In this document: piece by piece, positions 33,370 through 40,477 of the stretch
Numbering within the stretch: position 1 is the stretch's first letter
Layout of the letters: each line of letters starts with the position of its first letter
Assembly: GCA_003139095.1 (NCBI GenBank)
Contig: PLHW01000041.1
Span: forward strand, 141,192 to 205,191
Length of the DNA: 64,000 bases
Reading direction: 5' to 3'
DNA from: Acidobacteriaceae bacterium
Lineage (GTDB): Bacteria; Acidobacteriota; Terriglobia; Terriglobales; Acidobacteriaceae
Notes under the pieces: generated by a model
Told to the model about the DNA's origin: nothing
The model's input: only the letters and a program-made list of their open reading frames with translations
Databases searched by the model: none
Position numbers and translations under genes: made by a program

Positions 33370-34887
33370 TTTCATCACCGCCACCGACTCTCCCGCCGCA
33401 ATCCGCTCCCGGTCCGGAGGAATCACCACATAGCAATTCGCCCGCGCCAGCGCCGCAATGTCGCCCGACCCCTGCCACGCTGCCAGTTCCACCTCCGAAT
33501 CTTCAAACTCGCCTGAAATAATCGCCGGCAAGAACCGCGTCAGCCCCGTCTTCGTCCGCACTTCTTTCTTCAATCGCGCCCGAAAAAAAACCAGCGGCTC
33601 CGGCCGCGCGCCCCCCAGCGCCGCGATCATCGGCTCCGCAAAAAGCCGGAACGTCACCATCGTAGAAACCGGATTCCCCGGCAACCCAAAAAAATAGTGT
33701 GGCGCGGATACTCTTTTCCGCGCAGAACCCTGACCCGCGCGGGTGCCCCATCCTAGCGCGGCGTCTTTTGCCGCGTTAGGGTGGGAATTACTGCTGCCGG
33801 CCACGCATGCTCCAAAAACCACCGGCTTCCCCGGCTGAATCCGCGCCCCAGTGAAATAAAATTCCGCGCCCAACTCCCCGAGCACCTGCTCCACCAGGTC
33901 GTACTTCCCCATTGAAACGCCGCCCGTCATCAGGAGCAAGTCGCACCGGAAGCCCTCTTCCATCAACTCCCGCAATCGCCGCGGCTCATCCGGCGAGATC
34001 GCCAGCCGCACCGCCTCGCCACCCGCCTCTTCAATCTGCGCCGCCAGCGAATACGAATTTGAATTCCGAATCTGGGCCGGTTCCGGCGCCACCCCAATCT
34101 CCACTACCTCGTCGCCCGTCGAAAGCACCGCCACGCGCGGCTTTCGAAACACCTGCACTCGCCCCTTGCCCACCGCCGCCGCAATCGCAATCACCGAGTG
34201 ATTCAATCGCGCGCCCGCCTCCACCAGCGCCTGCCCCACCCGCGCCTCCGCCCCCTGCGCAACAAAATTTTCCCCGCTCCCAACGCCGTGCAGTATCTCG
34301 ACAAAGCTGTTGTGAGCGCCACGTCCGGGGGCGTCCGACCCGAGGGTGCCCCATTCTAACGGCGCGTCTTCTGCGACGTTAGAGTGGGGATTTTCCTCGC
34401 CCTTCCTATCCGCCTCATCTCGCCCTTTTCCATCGGCGTCCTCGCGCGTATACTCCACCATCGCCACCGCATCTGCGCCCGCCGGCACCGGAGCCCCCGT
34501 CATAATCAAAACCGCCTGCCCCACACCAACCGCAAGCCCTTCCCCCAACTCGCCCGCCCTAATCTCTCCAATCACCTCCAATCGCGCCGGAACCCGCTCC
34601 ACGTCGGCAGCCCGCACCGCGTATCCGTCCCGCGTCGCCCGCGCAAATGGAGGAAAGTCGCGATCGGCAAAAACAGTCTCCGCCAAAACCCGCCCCCGCC
34701 CCGCCAGCAGATCGACCACCTCAACCTCGCCCGCCGCAATGCCGCTAACCTGAGCCCCTCCCGCCTGAACATCGCAATCAACCGCGCCAGCAGCCACGCC
34801 GGCCCGCACCCTCGTGGCATGTTCCTCCACAATGCGCCGCGCCTCTTCAAAACTCACCACGCCAACCGTTGAGACCGATGAAGACAT
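33367..34887 (-). CDS. moeA: Molybdopterin molybdenumtransferase MoeA with two palindromic inserts
   Basis: Inserts molybdate into adenylylated molybdopterin. The core is intact: FPPFARATRDGYAVRAAD, the TGAPVPAGADAVAMVEYT segment, RVAVLSTGDEV, LLMTGGVSMGKYD, IQPGKPVVFG and FFGLPGNPVSTMV. At 506 residues it is about 100 longer than usual MoeA. Part of the excess comes from two inserts, encoded at about 34341-34388 and 33741-33788, that carry related peptides NVAEDAPLEWGT and NAAKDAALGWGT. Both sit at surface-loop positions: after MVEYTRE and between GKPVVFG and FFGLPGNPVS. The reading frame is kept. The ATG at 34887 is chosen over one 54 bases upstream. Confidence 0.93.
   Translation of the reverse strand: MSSSVSTVGVVSFEEARRIVEEHATRVRAGVAAGAVDCDVQAGGAQVSGIAAGEVEVVDLLAGRGRVLAETVFADRDFPPFARATRDGYAVRAADVERVPARLEVIGEIRAGELGEGLAVGVGQAVLIMTGAPVPAGADAVAMVEYTREDADGKGRDEADRKGEENPHSNVAEDAPLEWGTLGSDAPGRGAHNSFVEILHGVGSGENFVAQGAEARVGQALVEAGARLNHSVIAIAAAVGKGRVQVFRKPRVAVLSTGDEVVEIGVAPEPAQIRNSNSYSLAAQIEEAGGEAVRLAISPDEPRRLRELMEEGFRCDLLLMTGGVSMGKYDLVEQVLGELGAEFYFTGARIQPGKPVVFGACVAGSSNSHPNAAKDAALGWGTRAGQGSARKRVSAPHYFFGLPGNPVSTMVTFRLFAEPMIAALGGARPEPLVFFRARLKKEVRTKTGLTRFLPAIISGEFEDSEVELAAWQGSGDIAALARANCYVVIPPDRERIAAGESVAVMK
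33741..33788. repeat. Intragenic palindromic element, copy A (in moeA)
   Basis: CCCATCCTAGCGCGGC (33747-33762) pairs with GCCGCGTTAGGGTGGG (33770-33785) around the 7-base loop GTCTTTT; 14 of 16 pairs are Watson-Crick and two are wobble. It is preceded by GACCCGCGCGGGTG. It encodes NAAKDAALGWGT in moeA. Confidence 0.85.
34341..34388. repeat. Intragenic palindromic element, copy B (in moeA)
   Basis: CCCCATTCTAACG (34349-34361) pairs with CGTTAGAGTGGGG (34377-34389) with one wobble; the inner stem is CGC/GCG and the loop GTCTTCT, matching copy A in position and sequence. It is preceded by GACCCGAGGGTG. It encodes NVAEDAPLEWGT in moeA. Confidence 0.85.
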
Positions 34888-35034
34888 GCTGAAATCATAC
34901 CCCGTCGTTGGGCGCCTCATGTCTCGCTGTGGTCCAGACATAGGCGGTTGAAAGGAATCGAATAAACAAAGAAACAGCGAGAAGAGTCAGCCATCCACCA
35001 GTCCCCATTGCCAGCCCCGCCGAACTGAACGACA

Positions 35035-35772
35035 ATGCATTGCGGAGCGATTGTGCAGACCCGATCAACCGGCACTACCCTCTCAGAAACCCAAGCTCCA
35101 CCGGCAGACACGGCCGCCTTTCAAAACGCCACCCGCATCCACGGAAGTTTCCTCGCCTCCGCCGAAAAGCGCGCCCTCATCTGGATGGCCGAGCGCATGC
35201 CGCGTTTTATCAACTCCGACCATCTCACCGCCATCGGCTTCGCCGCGCAGCTTGCCACTGGCGTTTGCTACGCGCTCTCCGGTCGCGACCGTCGCATGCT
35301 TCTCGTCGCCATCCTCTGCCTCGCCATCAACTGGCTCGGCGACAGCCTTGATGGCACGCTCGCCCGCGTTCGCCAACAACAGCGGCCTCGCTATGGCTTT
35401 TATGTCGACCACATGATCGACTCCATCGGCGCCACCGCCATGATGCTCGGCATCGCGCTCTCCGGCTACATGCATCCCGTAATCGCCATCGGTTTGCTCA
35501 TCGCCTTCCTGCTTCTCTCCATCCAGTCCTATCTCGCGACTTACACCATCGGCGAGTTTCATCTCTCCTTCTGGCGATTCGGTCCCACCGAACTCCGCAT
35601 CCTCCTCGCCACCGGCAACCTCGCTCTGTTTCGCTGGGCTTGGGTCATTCACGGCCGTTATCGCCTCTTCGATATCGGCGGCGCCATCGGCCTGGCCGGT
35701 ATGTCGCTCATGCTGATCGTCGCGACTCTCCAGAACACAATCCGCCTTTATCGCGAGGAAAGAATCAAGTGA
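35035..35772 (+). CDS. CDP-alcohol phosphatidyltransferase family protein
   Basis: A 245-residue membrane enzyme of the CDP-alcohol phosphatidyltransferase superfamily, which transfers a phosphoalcohol from a CDP-linked donor. The motif is GDSLDGTLARVRQQ followed by YGFYVDHMID, giving D-x2-DG-x2-AR-x(8,9)-G-x3-D-x3-D. Six membrane segments fit. It is not pgsA, which is at 3844; the alcohol could be inositol phosphate, ethanolamine or another head group and cannot be told. The GtrA gene overlaps its stop (GTGA), so the two are probably co-translated. Confidence 0.85.
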   Translation: MHCGAIVQTRSTGTTLSETQAPPADTAAFQNATRIHGSFLASAEKRALIWMAERMPRFINSDHLTAIGFAAQLATGVCYALSGRDRRMLLVAILCLAINWLGDSLDGTLARVRQQQRPRYGFYVDHMIDSIGATAMMLGIALSGYMHPVIAIGLLIAFLLLSIQSYLATYTIGEFHLSFWRFGPTELRILLATGNLALFRWAWVIHGRYRLFDIGGAIGLAGMSLMLIVATLQNTIRLYREERIK

Positions 35773-36254
35773 GCGGCGGCGATGGCGGTCGTGGCGAAAG
35801 TTATAAGGCGACCGCTCCGTCAGGAAATGCGCGCCACGAAAAAGAACCCGCCCGCCAAAGTCTTCTCCGCTGGCTTAAGTTCAACTTCGTCGGCGGAATC
35901 GGAATCGTAGTCCAACTCGCGGCCCTGGCCCTGCTCCGCTCCGTGCTTCATCTCAACTACCTGCTCGCGACCGCGCTCGCCGTCGAAACCGCCGTCATCC
36001 ACAACTTCCTCTGGCATGAGCGCTTCACCTGGAAGGACCGCCCCTCCGCCCACCGCCTGCAATCACTCGCAAGGTTCGCCAAATTCAACGCCACCAACGG
36101 CGCCATCTCAATCCTCGGCAACCTGCTCATCATGCGCGCCCTCGTCGGCCAGTTCAAAATGAACTACATGATCGCCAACCTCATCGCCGTCACCATCTGC
36201 TCGCTGATAAATTTCCTGCTCAGCGACTGGGTTGTCTTCGAGCATTCCCCATGA
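35769..36254 (+). CDS. GtrA-family membrane protein
   Basis: A 161-residue GtrA-family protein with four membrane helices. Members help move lipid-linked sugars across the membrane or flank glycosyltransferases. Recognisable parts are LLRWLKFNFVGGIGIVVQL, the ETAVIHNFLWHERFTW loop and NLIAVTICSLINFLLSDWVVF. The GTG at 35769 overlaps the stop of the upstream CDP-alcohol gene as GTGA. Upstream codons in the same frame belong to the preceding gene in another frame. Confidence 0.85.
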   Translation: MSGGDGGRGESYKATAPSGNARHEKEPARQSLLRWLKFNFVGGIGIVVQLAALALLRSVLHLNYLLATALAVETAVIHNFLWHERFTWKDRPSAHRLQSLARFAKFNATNGAISILGNLLIMRALVGQFKMNYMIANLIAVTICSLINFLLSDWVVFEHSP

Positions 36255-36628
36255 AACCGGCGTGCCCAGAGCCACCCGGCTGGGCGTCCCTGCGTAACCG
36301 CCTCCGCCCCCTCCGTAACGCTTTTGGGGTTACGCCGCCGCCCGATCCGAGTTATAATTTAGGCAGTATTTATGCGCCTCAAAAGCTCCATCTCGGCCAC
36401 TTGCTGGATCGAGGGACGCGCCTGTCCTCGCAGGTATTTGTCCGTTCTGCCTTCTCACGTCCGCGCCAACCTCTTCGGCAGCGACTAATTCTCTCCTTCG
36501 ATTTTTCTGGGTTGCTCAAAGCTCATAGCTCGCGGCTCGAAGCCGTTCCATCGCTTCCCAGCCGCCAATCATGCAACCGGGTCCGATCCATCCACGGCCC
36601 TTCGCTCACGAAATCAGGAGAACCTGCC
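36255..36628 (+). other. Intergenic leader of the aminotransferase gene
   Basis: 374 bases. The aminotransferase frame stays open through it, but the translation has no family resemblance and the strong AGGAG site (36616-36620) before the ATG at 36629 marks the true start. It contains a TAGCTCGCGGCTCGAAGC word near 36526-36543, related to the array at 33338. No separate gene is seen. Confidence 0.55.
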
Positions 36629-37987
36629 ATGACCACCAAAACCATGACCCTCGGCCCGAAGATCACAACCGCTCTTCCCGGCCCCAACGCCCGCCGCGTC
36701 CTTGCCGGCGACGAAAAATTTATTTCCCCTTCCTACACGCGCTCCTATCCGCTGGTCGCCAAGCGCGGCCGCGGCATTGTCGTCGAAGATACCGATGGCA
36801 ACGAGTTTTTCGATTTCTCCGCCGGCATCGCCGTCACCTCCACCGGCCACTGCCATCCCCACGTGGTCGCCGCCATCCAGAAGCAGGCCGCCGAACTCAT
36901 TCACATGTCCGGCACCGACTTTTATTACGAGAGCATGGTCACGCTCGCCGAGCGCCTCTCCCACATCGCGCCCATGGCCGGGCCGCACAAAATTTATTAC
37001 GGCAACTCGGGCACGGAAGCTATCGAGTGCGCCTTGAAGCTGGCCCGCTATCACACTAAGCGCCAGCACATCATCGCGTTCCTTGGCGCGTTTCACGGGC
37101 GCACCATGGGCGCGCTCTCGCTCACCGCCTCCAAGCCCCAGCAGAAGCGCCGTTTCGCACCCTTCGTGCCCGGCGTAACCCACGTTCGTTATCCGGATAC
37201 GTATCGCGGCTGCGTTGGCGGACCGCAGGATACCGAGCAGTTCGCACTCGGCTGCGCCCGCTACATCGAAGACAAATTATTCAAAACCGTGCTCGCCCCC
37301 GAGGAAGTCGCGGCGATTTTTGTCGAGCCCATTCAGGGTGAGGGCGGCTACGTGGTCGCGCCTTCCATCTTCATGCAGGAACTGCGCCGCATCTGCGACA
37401 AGCACGGCATTCTCCTCGTCGTCGATGAAGTGCAGAGCGGCATGGGCCGCACCGGAAAATGGTTTGCCGTCGAGCACACCGGCGTGCAGCCGGACATGGT
37501 CTGCATGGCCAAGGGAATCGCGTCGGGCATGCCGCTCGGCGTCGTGATGACCAAGGCCGACATCATGGACTGGGTGCCCGGCTCGCACGCTTCCACCTTC
37601 GGCGGCAACCCCGTCTGCATCGCCGCCGCGCTGGCCACTCTTGACGTGATCGAAAAAGAAGGCCTGCTGCAAAACGCGCACGACGTCGGCGGCCACATGA
37701 TGAAGCGCATGGCCGAATGGCCGAAGAAGCACAAAATTGTCGGCGACGTTCGCGGCCGCGGCCTCATGATCGGCGTCGATATCGTCAAAGACCAGAAGAC
37801 GCGCGAAAACGGCAACGCTGAGCGCGACCGCGTAGTCGAACACGCTTTCGAGCGCGGCGTCCTCTTCCTCGGCTGCGGTCCCAGCACGGTGCGCATCGCG
37901 CCCGCGCTGATCGTCACCAGGGAAGAAGCGGATATCGCGGTCGATATTCTTGAAGACTCGATCGCCGCCGTCGAAGCCAATCTCTAA
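36629..37987 (+). CDS. Acetylornithine/4-aminobutyrate-type aminotransferase (class III, PLP)
   Basis: A 452-residue class-III PLP aminotransferase. Motifs: DTDGNEFFDFSAGIAVTSTGHCHP, YYGNSGTEAIECALKLAR, FLGAFHGRTMGALSLTASK, FVEPIQGEGGYVVAP, LLVVDEVQSGMGRTGKWFA and MAKGIASGMPLG, whose lysine binds PLP, plus STFGGNPVCIAAALATLDVI. It aligns best with 4-aminobutyrate or acetylornithine-like aminotransferases; the donor is uncertain. AGGAG lies 9 bases before the ATG at 36629. A palindromic element follows its stop. Confidence 0.93.
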   Translation: MTTKTMTLGPKITTALPGPNARRVLAGDEKFISPSYTRSYPLVAKRGRGIVVEDTDGNEFFDFSAGIAVTSTGHCHPHVVAAIQKQAAELIHMSGTDFYYESMVTLAERLSHIAPMAGPHKIYYGNSGTEAIECALKLARYHTKRQHIIAFLGAFHGRTMGALSLTASKPQQKRRFAPFVPGVTHVRYPDTYRGCVGGPQDTEQFALGCARYIEDKLFKTVLAPEEVAAIFVEPIQGEGGYVVAPSIFMQELRRICDKHGILLVVDEVQSGMGRTGKWFAVEHTGVQPDMVCMAKGIASGMPLGVVMTKADIMDWVPGSHASTFGGNPVCIAAALATLDVIEKEGLLQNAHDVGGHMMKRMAEWPKKHKIVGDVRGRGLMIGVDIVKDQKTRENGNAERDRVVEHAFERGVLFLGCGPSTVRIAPALIVTREEADIAVDILEDSIAAVEANL

Positions 37988-38011
37988 TCGCGTAGCCGCG
38001 AAGCGGCGAAA

Positions 38012-38062
38012 GATTGCAGCCCGCCTGAGCTTGCCGAAGGACGCAAGCCGCGGGCTGCAATC
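38012..38062. repeat. Inverted repeat around a CTGAGCTTGCCGAAGG word
   Basis: GATTGCAGCCCGC (38012-38024) is perfectly complementary to 38050-38062. The loop contains CTGAGCTTGCCGAAGG, a variant of a word widely repeated in bacterial genomes. The element starts 24 bases after the aminotransferase stop. A small GCCGC-GAA-GCGGC hairpin precedes it (about 37996-38008). Confidence 0.7.
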
Positions 38063-38128
38063 GTAAAGGCCGCCACCATGGGGGCTCTAACCCGAACGCG
38101 TAACGTCAAGACGTGGGAGCAATCGCCA

Positions 38129-38653
38129 ATGAGCGAGAACACATTACTCGAACTTTTCCACGGCAAAGGCGCTCACGCCGATCCCGTCGCTTGCATCGAA
38201 GACCTTCCCGCCGATCTCGCCGCTCGCAAAGTTCAAGGCTACCCGCACTCCATCTGGCAGATCGTCTTGCACATGAATTACTGGATGGATTACGAGCTGC
38301 GCAAGATCGCCGGAGAAAATCCGCGCAACCCCGATCACGCCATCGAGAGCTGGCCCGAGCATCCCAACTCCGCCAACGCCGCTGAAGCGACCGATGCGAA
38401 TTCCCAATGGCAGAGCACACGCCAACACTTCATCGACGATCTCGCGCGCCTCGCTGCCCTCGCAGAGTCCGATGCGTCGACGCTCGATCGAATTGTTCAT
38501 GATGTAAGCCCGCAGAAAACCGCGCGCCAATCCACCGTGCGCGCTACCCTCTGGCAGATCATGGCGCACAACAGTTATCACGCCGGCCAGATCGCCCTCT
38601 TGCGGCGCCAAGCTGGCGCCTGGCCTCCACTGCGCGGCGGCGATACCTGGTAA
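38129..38653 (+). CDS. DinB-family protein
   Basis: 174 residues of the DinB/YfiT four-helix bundle family (DinB_2), proteins with a metal site that act in thiol- or bacillithiol-dependent transfer or are uncharacterised. The metal-ligand pattern is visible: HSIWQIVLHMNYWMDYEL in the second helix, and TLWQIMAHNSYHAGQIALLRR in the third, giving three histidines. The ATG at 38129 follows GGGAG; an in-frame start 51 bases upstream is less likely. It is separate from its neighbours and its substrate is unknown. Confidence 0.85.
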   Translation: MSENTLLELFHGKGAHADPVACIEDLPADLAARKVQGYPHSIWQIVLHMNYWMDYELRKIAGENPRNPDHAIESWPEHPNSANAAEATDANSQWQSTRQHFIDDLARLAALAESDASTLDRIVHDVSPQKTARQSTVRATLWQIMAHNSYHAGQIALLRRQAGAWPPLRGGDTW

Positions 38654-38760
38654 CGCGTCAACCTCGCTTACCTTCGTCCCTGAAATAGACCAAACAGGCC
38701 GTGACGCCCATCACCGTGTTCCCGCGCCTCGGCCACTACCCTTTAGATTGGAGTCGCCGC

Positions 38761-39294
38761 ATGTTCGCCGGTCGCCTCACCCAAACCGCACTGCGCGCGC
38801 TCGACTGGTGGATCGCGAACACCTCGCCGCCCGCCGAATTGCCTGCCGACGCTCTCCCCGCGCACCTGCTCACCGGCCAGCGCGGCGAGGAAGCCGCCTT
38901 CTTCTACCTCCGCCGCCGCGGCTACATCATCGTCGCCCGCAACTATCGCTCCCCGCATCAACGCGGCGACCTCGACCTCGTCGGCTGGGACGGAAACATA
39001 TTGTGCTTCATCGAGGTGAAAACCCGCACCACGCGCGCCGTCAAACCCGCCCAAGCCGCCGTCGATCGCGATAAGCAGCGCGAACTGCGCCTTATGGCCC
39101 GCGATTTTCTCCGCCATCTGCCCGCCTCAAGCCGCCGCGGCCCGCAACCGGCCCGCTCTTCGCCCCCCGAAGTCGAGTGCCGCTTCGACGTGCTCGCCGT
39201 ATACTATGACCACGGCTTCCGCAAGCCTTCATTCGAGCTGTTCCAAAATGCATTTCCCGTGTCGTACAATCGTGGATTCGTGCCCTGCTATTGA
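38761..39294 (+). CDS. YraN/UPF0102 endonuclease-like protein
   Basis: 177 residues of the UPF0102/YraN family, with a Holliday-junction-resolvase-like nuclease fold. The catalytic signature is seen: RGEEAAFFYLRRRGY with its glutamates, then RGDLDLVGWDGNILCFIEVKTR, containing the Asp and the E-x-K pair (about residues 70-87). A GTG at 38701 would add 20 residues; the ATG at 38761 starts nearer the conserved part. Its real role is unproven; recombination or competence is proposed in the family. galT begins 13 bases downstream. Confidence 0.83.
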   Translation: MFAGRLTQTALRALDWWIANTSPPAELPADALPAHLLTGQRGEEAAFFYLRRRGYIIVARNYRSPHQRGDLDLVGWDGNILCFIEVKTRTTRAVKPAQAAVDRDKQRELRLMARDFLRHLPASSRRGPQPARSSPPEVECRFDVLAVYYDHGFRKPSFELFQNAFPVSYNRGFVPCY

Positions 39295-39307
39295 AAGGAT
39301 TTAGTGC

Positions 39308-40351
39308 GTGCCTGAACTCAGAAAAGATCCCATCGTCGGCCGGTGGGTGATTATTTCGACAGATCGCGCCAAGCGGCCTACTGACTTTGTGCGCGAAGCG
39401 ATGCGCATCAAGGGCGGCTTCTGCCCCTTCTGTTACGGAAACGAGTCGAAGACTCCGCCTGAGATTCTGGCCTACCGCCCAAGCACCAACGGAAACGCCC
39501 CGCAAAAGGACACTCCGGGCTGGACCGTGCGCGTGGTCCCCAATAAATTCCCCGCGCTCGGCATCGAAGGCAACCTGAACAAACAGGCCGAAGGCATGTT
39601 CGACAAGATGAACGGCATTGGCGCCCACGAAGTCATCATCGAAACGCCCGACCACAACATGAGCCTCGCCCAGCTCCCCTCCAAGCGCATCGAAGACGTG
39701 CTCTGGGCCTTCCGCGACCGCATTCTCGATCTTAAAAAAGACCGCCGCTTCAAATACATCCTGCTCTTCAAAAATCACGGCGAAGCCGCCGGCGCATCGC
39801 TCGAGCATTCGCATTCGCAGCTCATCGCCCTGCCCATTCTGCCCATTTATGTCGTCGAAGAGTTACAGGGAGCCAAGCAGTACTACATCTACAAAGAGCG
39901 CTGCGTCTTCTGCGACATCATCCGTCAGGAGTCCGACAACGCGATTCGCGTGGTTGGCGAAAACGATGATTTCATCACGCTCGCGCCCTACGCTCCGCGC
40001 TTTCCCTTTGAAACCTGGATTCTCCCCAAGCGCCACGAATCCGCGTTCGAGAATTCGTCCTCGCAGATGTTCGAGAATCTCGCCAAGGCGCTCAAGCTCC
40101 TGCTGATGAAGGCCGACCGCGTGCTCGATAATCCTCCCTACAACCTGGTCGTGCATTCCTCACCCGTGCAGGACCCGACCAACGAGCACTACCACTGGCA
40201 CATCGAATTCATGCCGAAGCTGACGAAGACGGCAGGATTCGAATGGGGCACAGGCTTCTACATCAATCCCACGCCCCCAGAAGAGGCCGCAAAGTTCCTG
40301 CGCGAAGCCAGCGTAGAAGATGTAGCGCCGCAAACGGTTGCCGCGCGGTAA
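39308..40351 (+). CDS. galT: Galactose-1-phosphate uridylyltransferase
   Basis: Transfers UMP between UDP-glucose and galactose-1-phosphate in the Leloir pathway (HIT superfamily). Of 347 residues, the N-terminal half starts ELRKDPIVGRWVIISTDRAKRP and contains a zinc-binding FCPFCYGNE. The active-site region GASLEHSHSQLIALP replaces the classical HPHGQ with HSHSQ, as in some archaeal and bacterial members that may act on other sugar 1-phosphates. A second CVFCDII and HYHWHIEFMP follow. The GTG at 39308 is 8 bases after AAGGA. Function as galT is likely but the acceptor could differ. Confidence 0.87.
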   Translation: MPELRKDPIVGRWVIISTDRAKRPTDFVREAMRIKGGFCPFCYGNESKTPPEILAYRPSTNGNAPQKDTPGWTVRVVPNKFPALGIEGNLNKQAEGMFDKMNGIGAHEVIIETPDHNMSLAQLPSKRIEDVLWAFRDRILDLKKDRRFKYILLFKNHGEAAGASLEHSHSQLIALPILPIYVVEELQGAKQYYIYKERCVFCDIIRQESDNAIRVVGENDDFITLAPYAPRFPFETWILPKRHESAFENSSSQMFENLAKALKLLLMKADRVLDNPPYNLVVHSSPVQDPTNEHYHWHIEFMPKLTKTAGFEWGTGFYINPTPPEEAAKFLREASVEDVAPQTVAAR

Positions 40352-40477
40352 GACACGCACGTCGCGCAAAACAAAAAAGCGCATCCCTATTGAGAGCACC
40401 GCCGCGGGCCGCCCAGCCCGTACCGGCAACGTTTCGACTCTATCGTGAGTGGAATCGCGAGCAGCGCGTTCTTGTCC

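Noticed and set aside
36251..36628. N-terminal extension of the aminotransferase to 36251
   Set aside because: The extra 126 residues have no aminotransferase similarity, and a strong AGGAG lies before the ATG at 36629.
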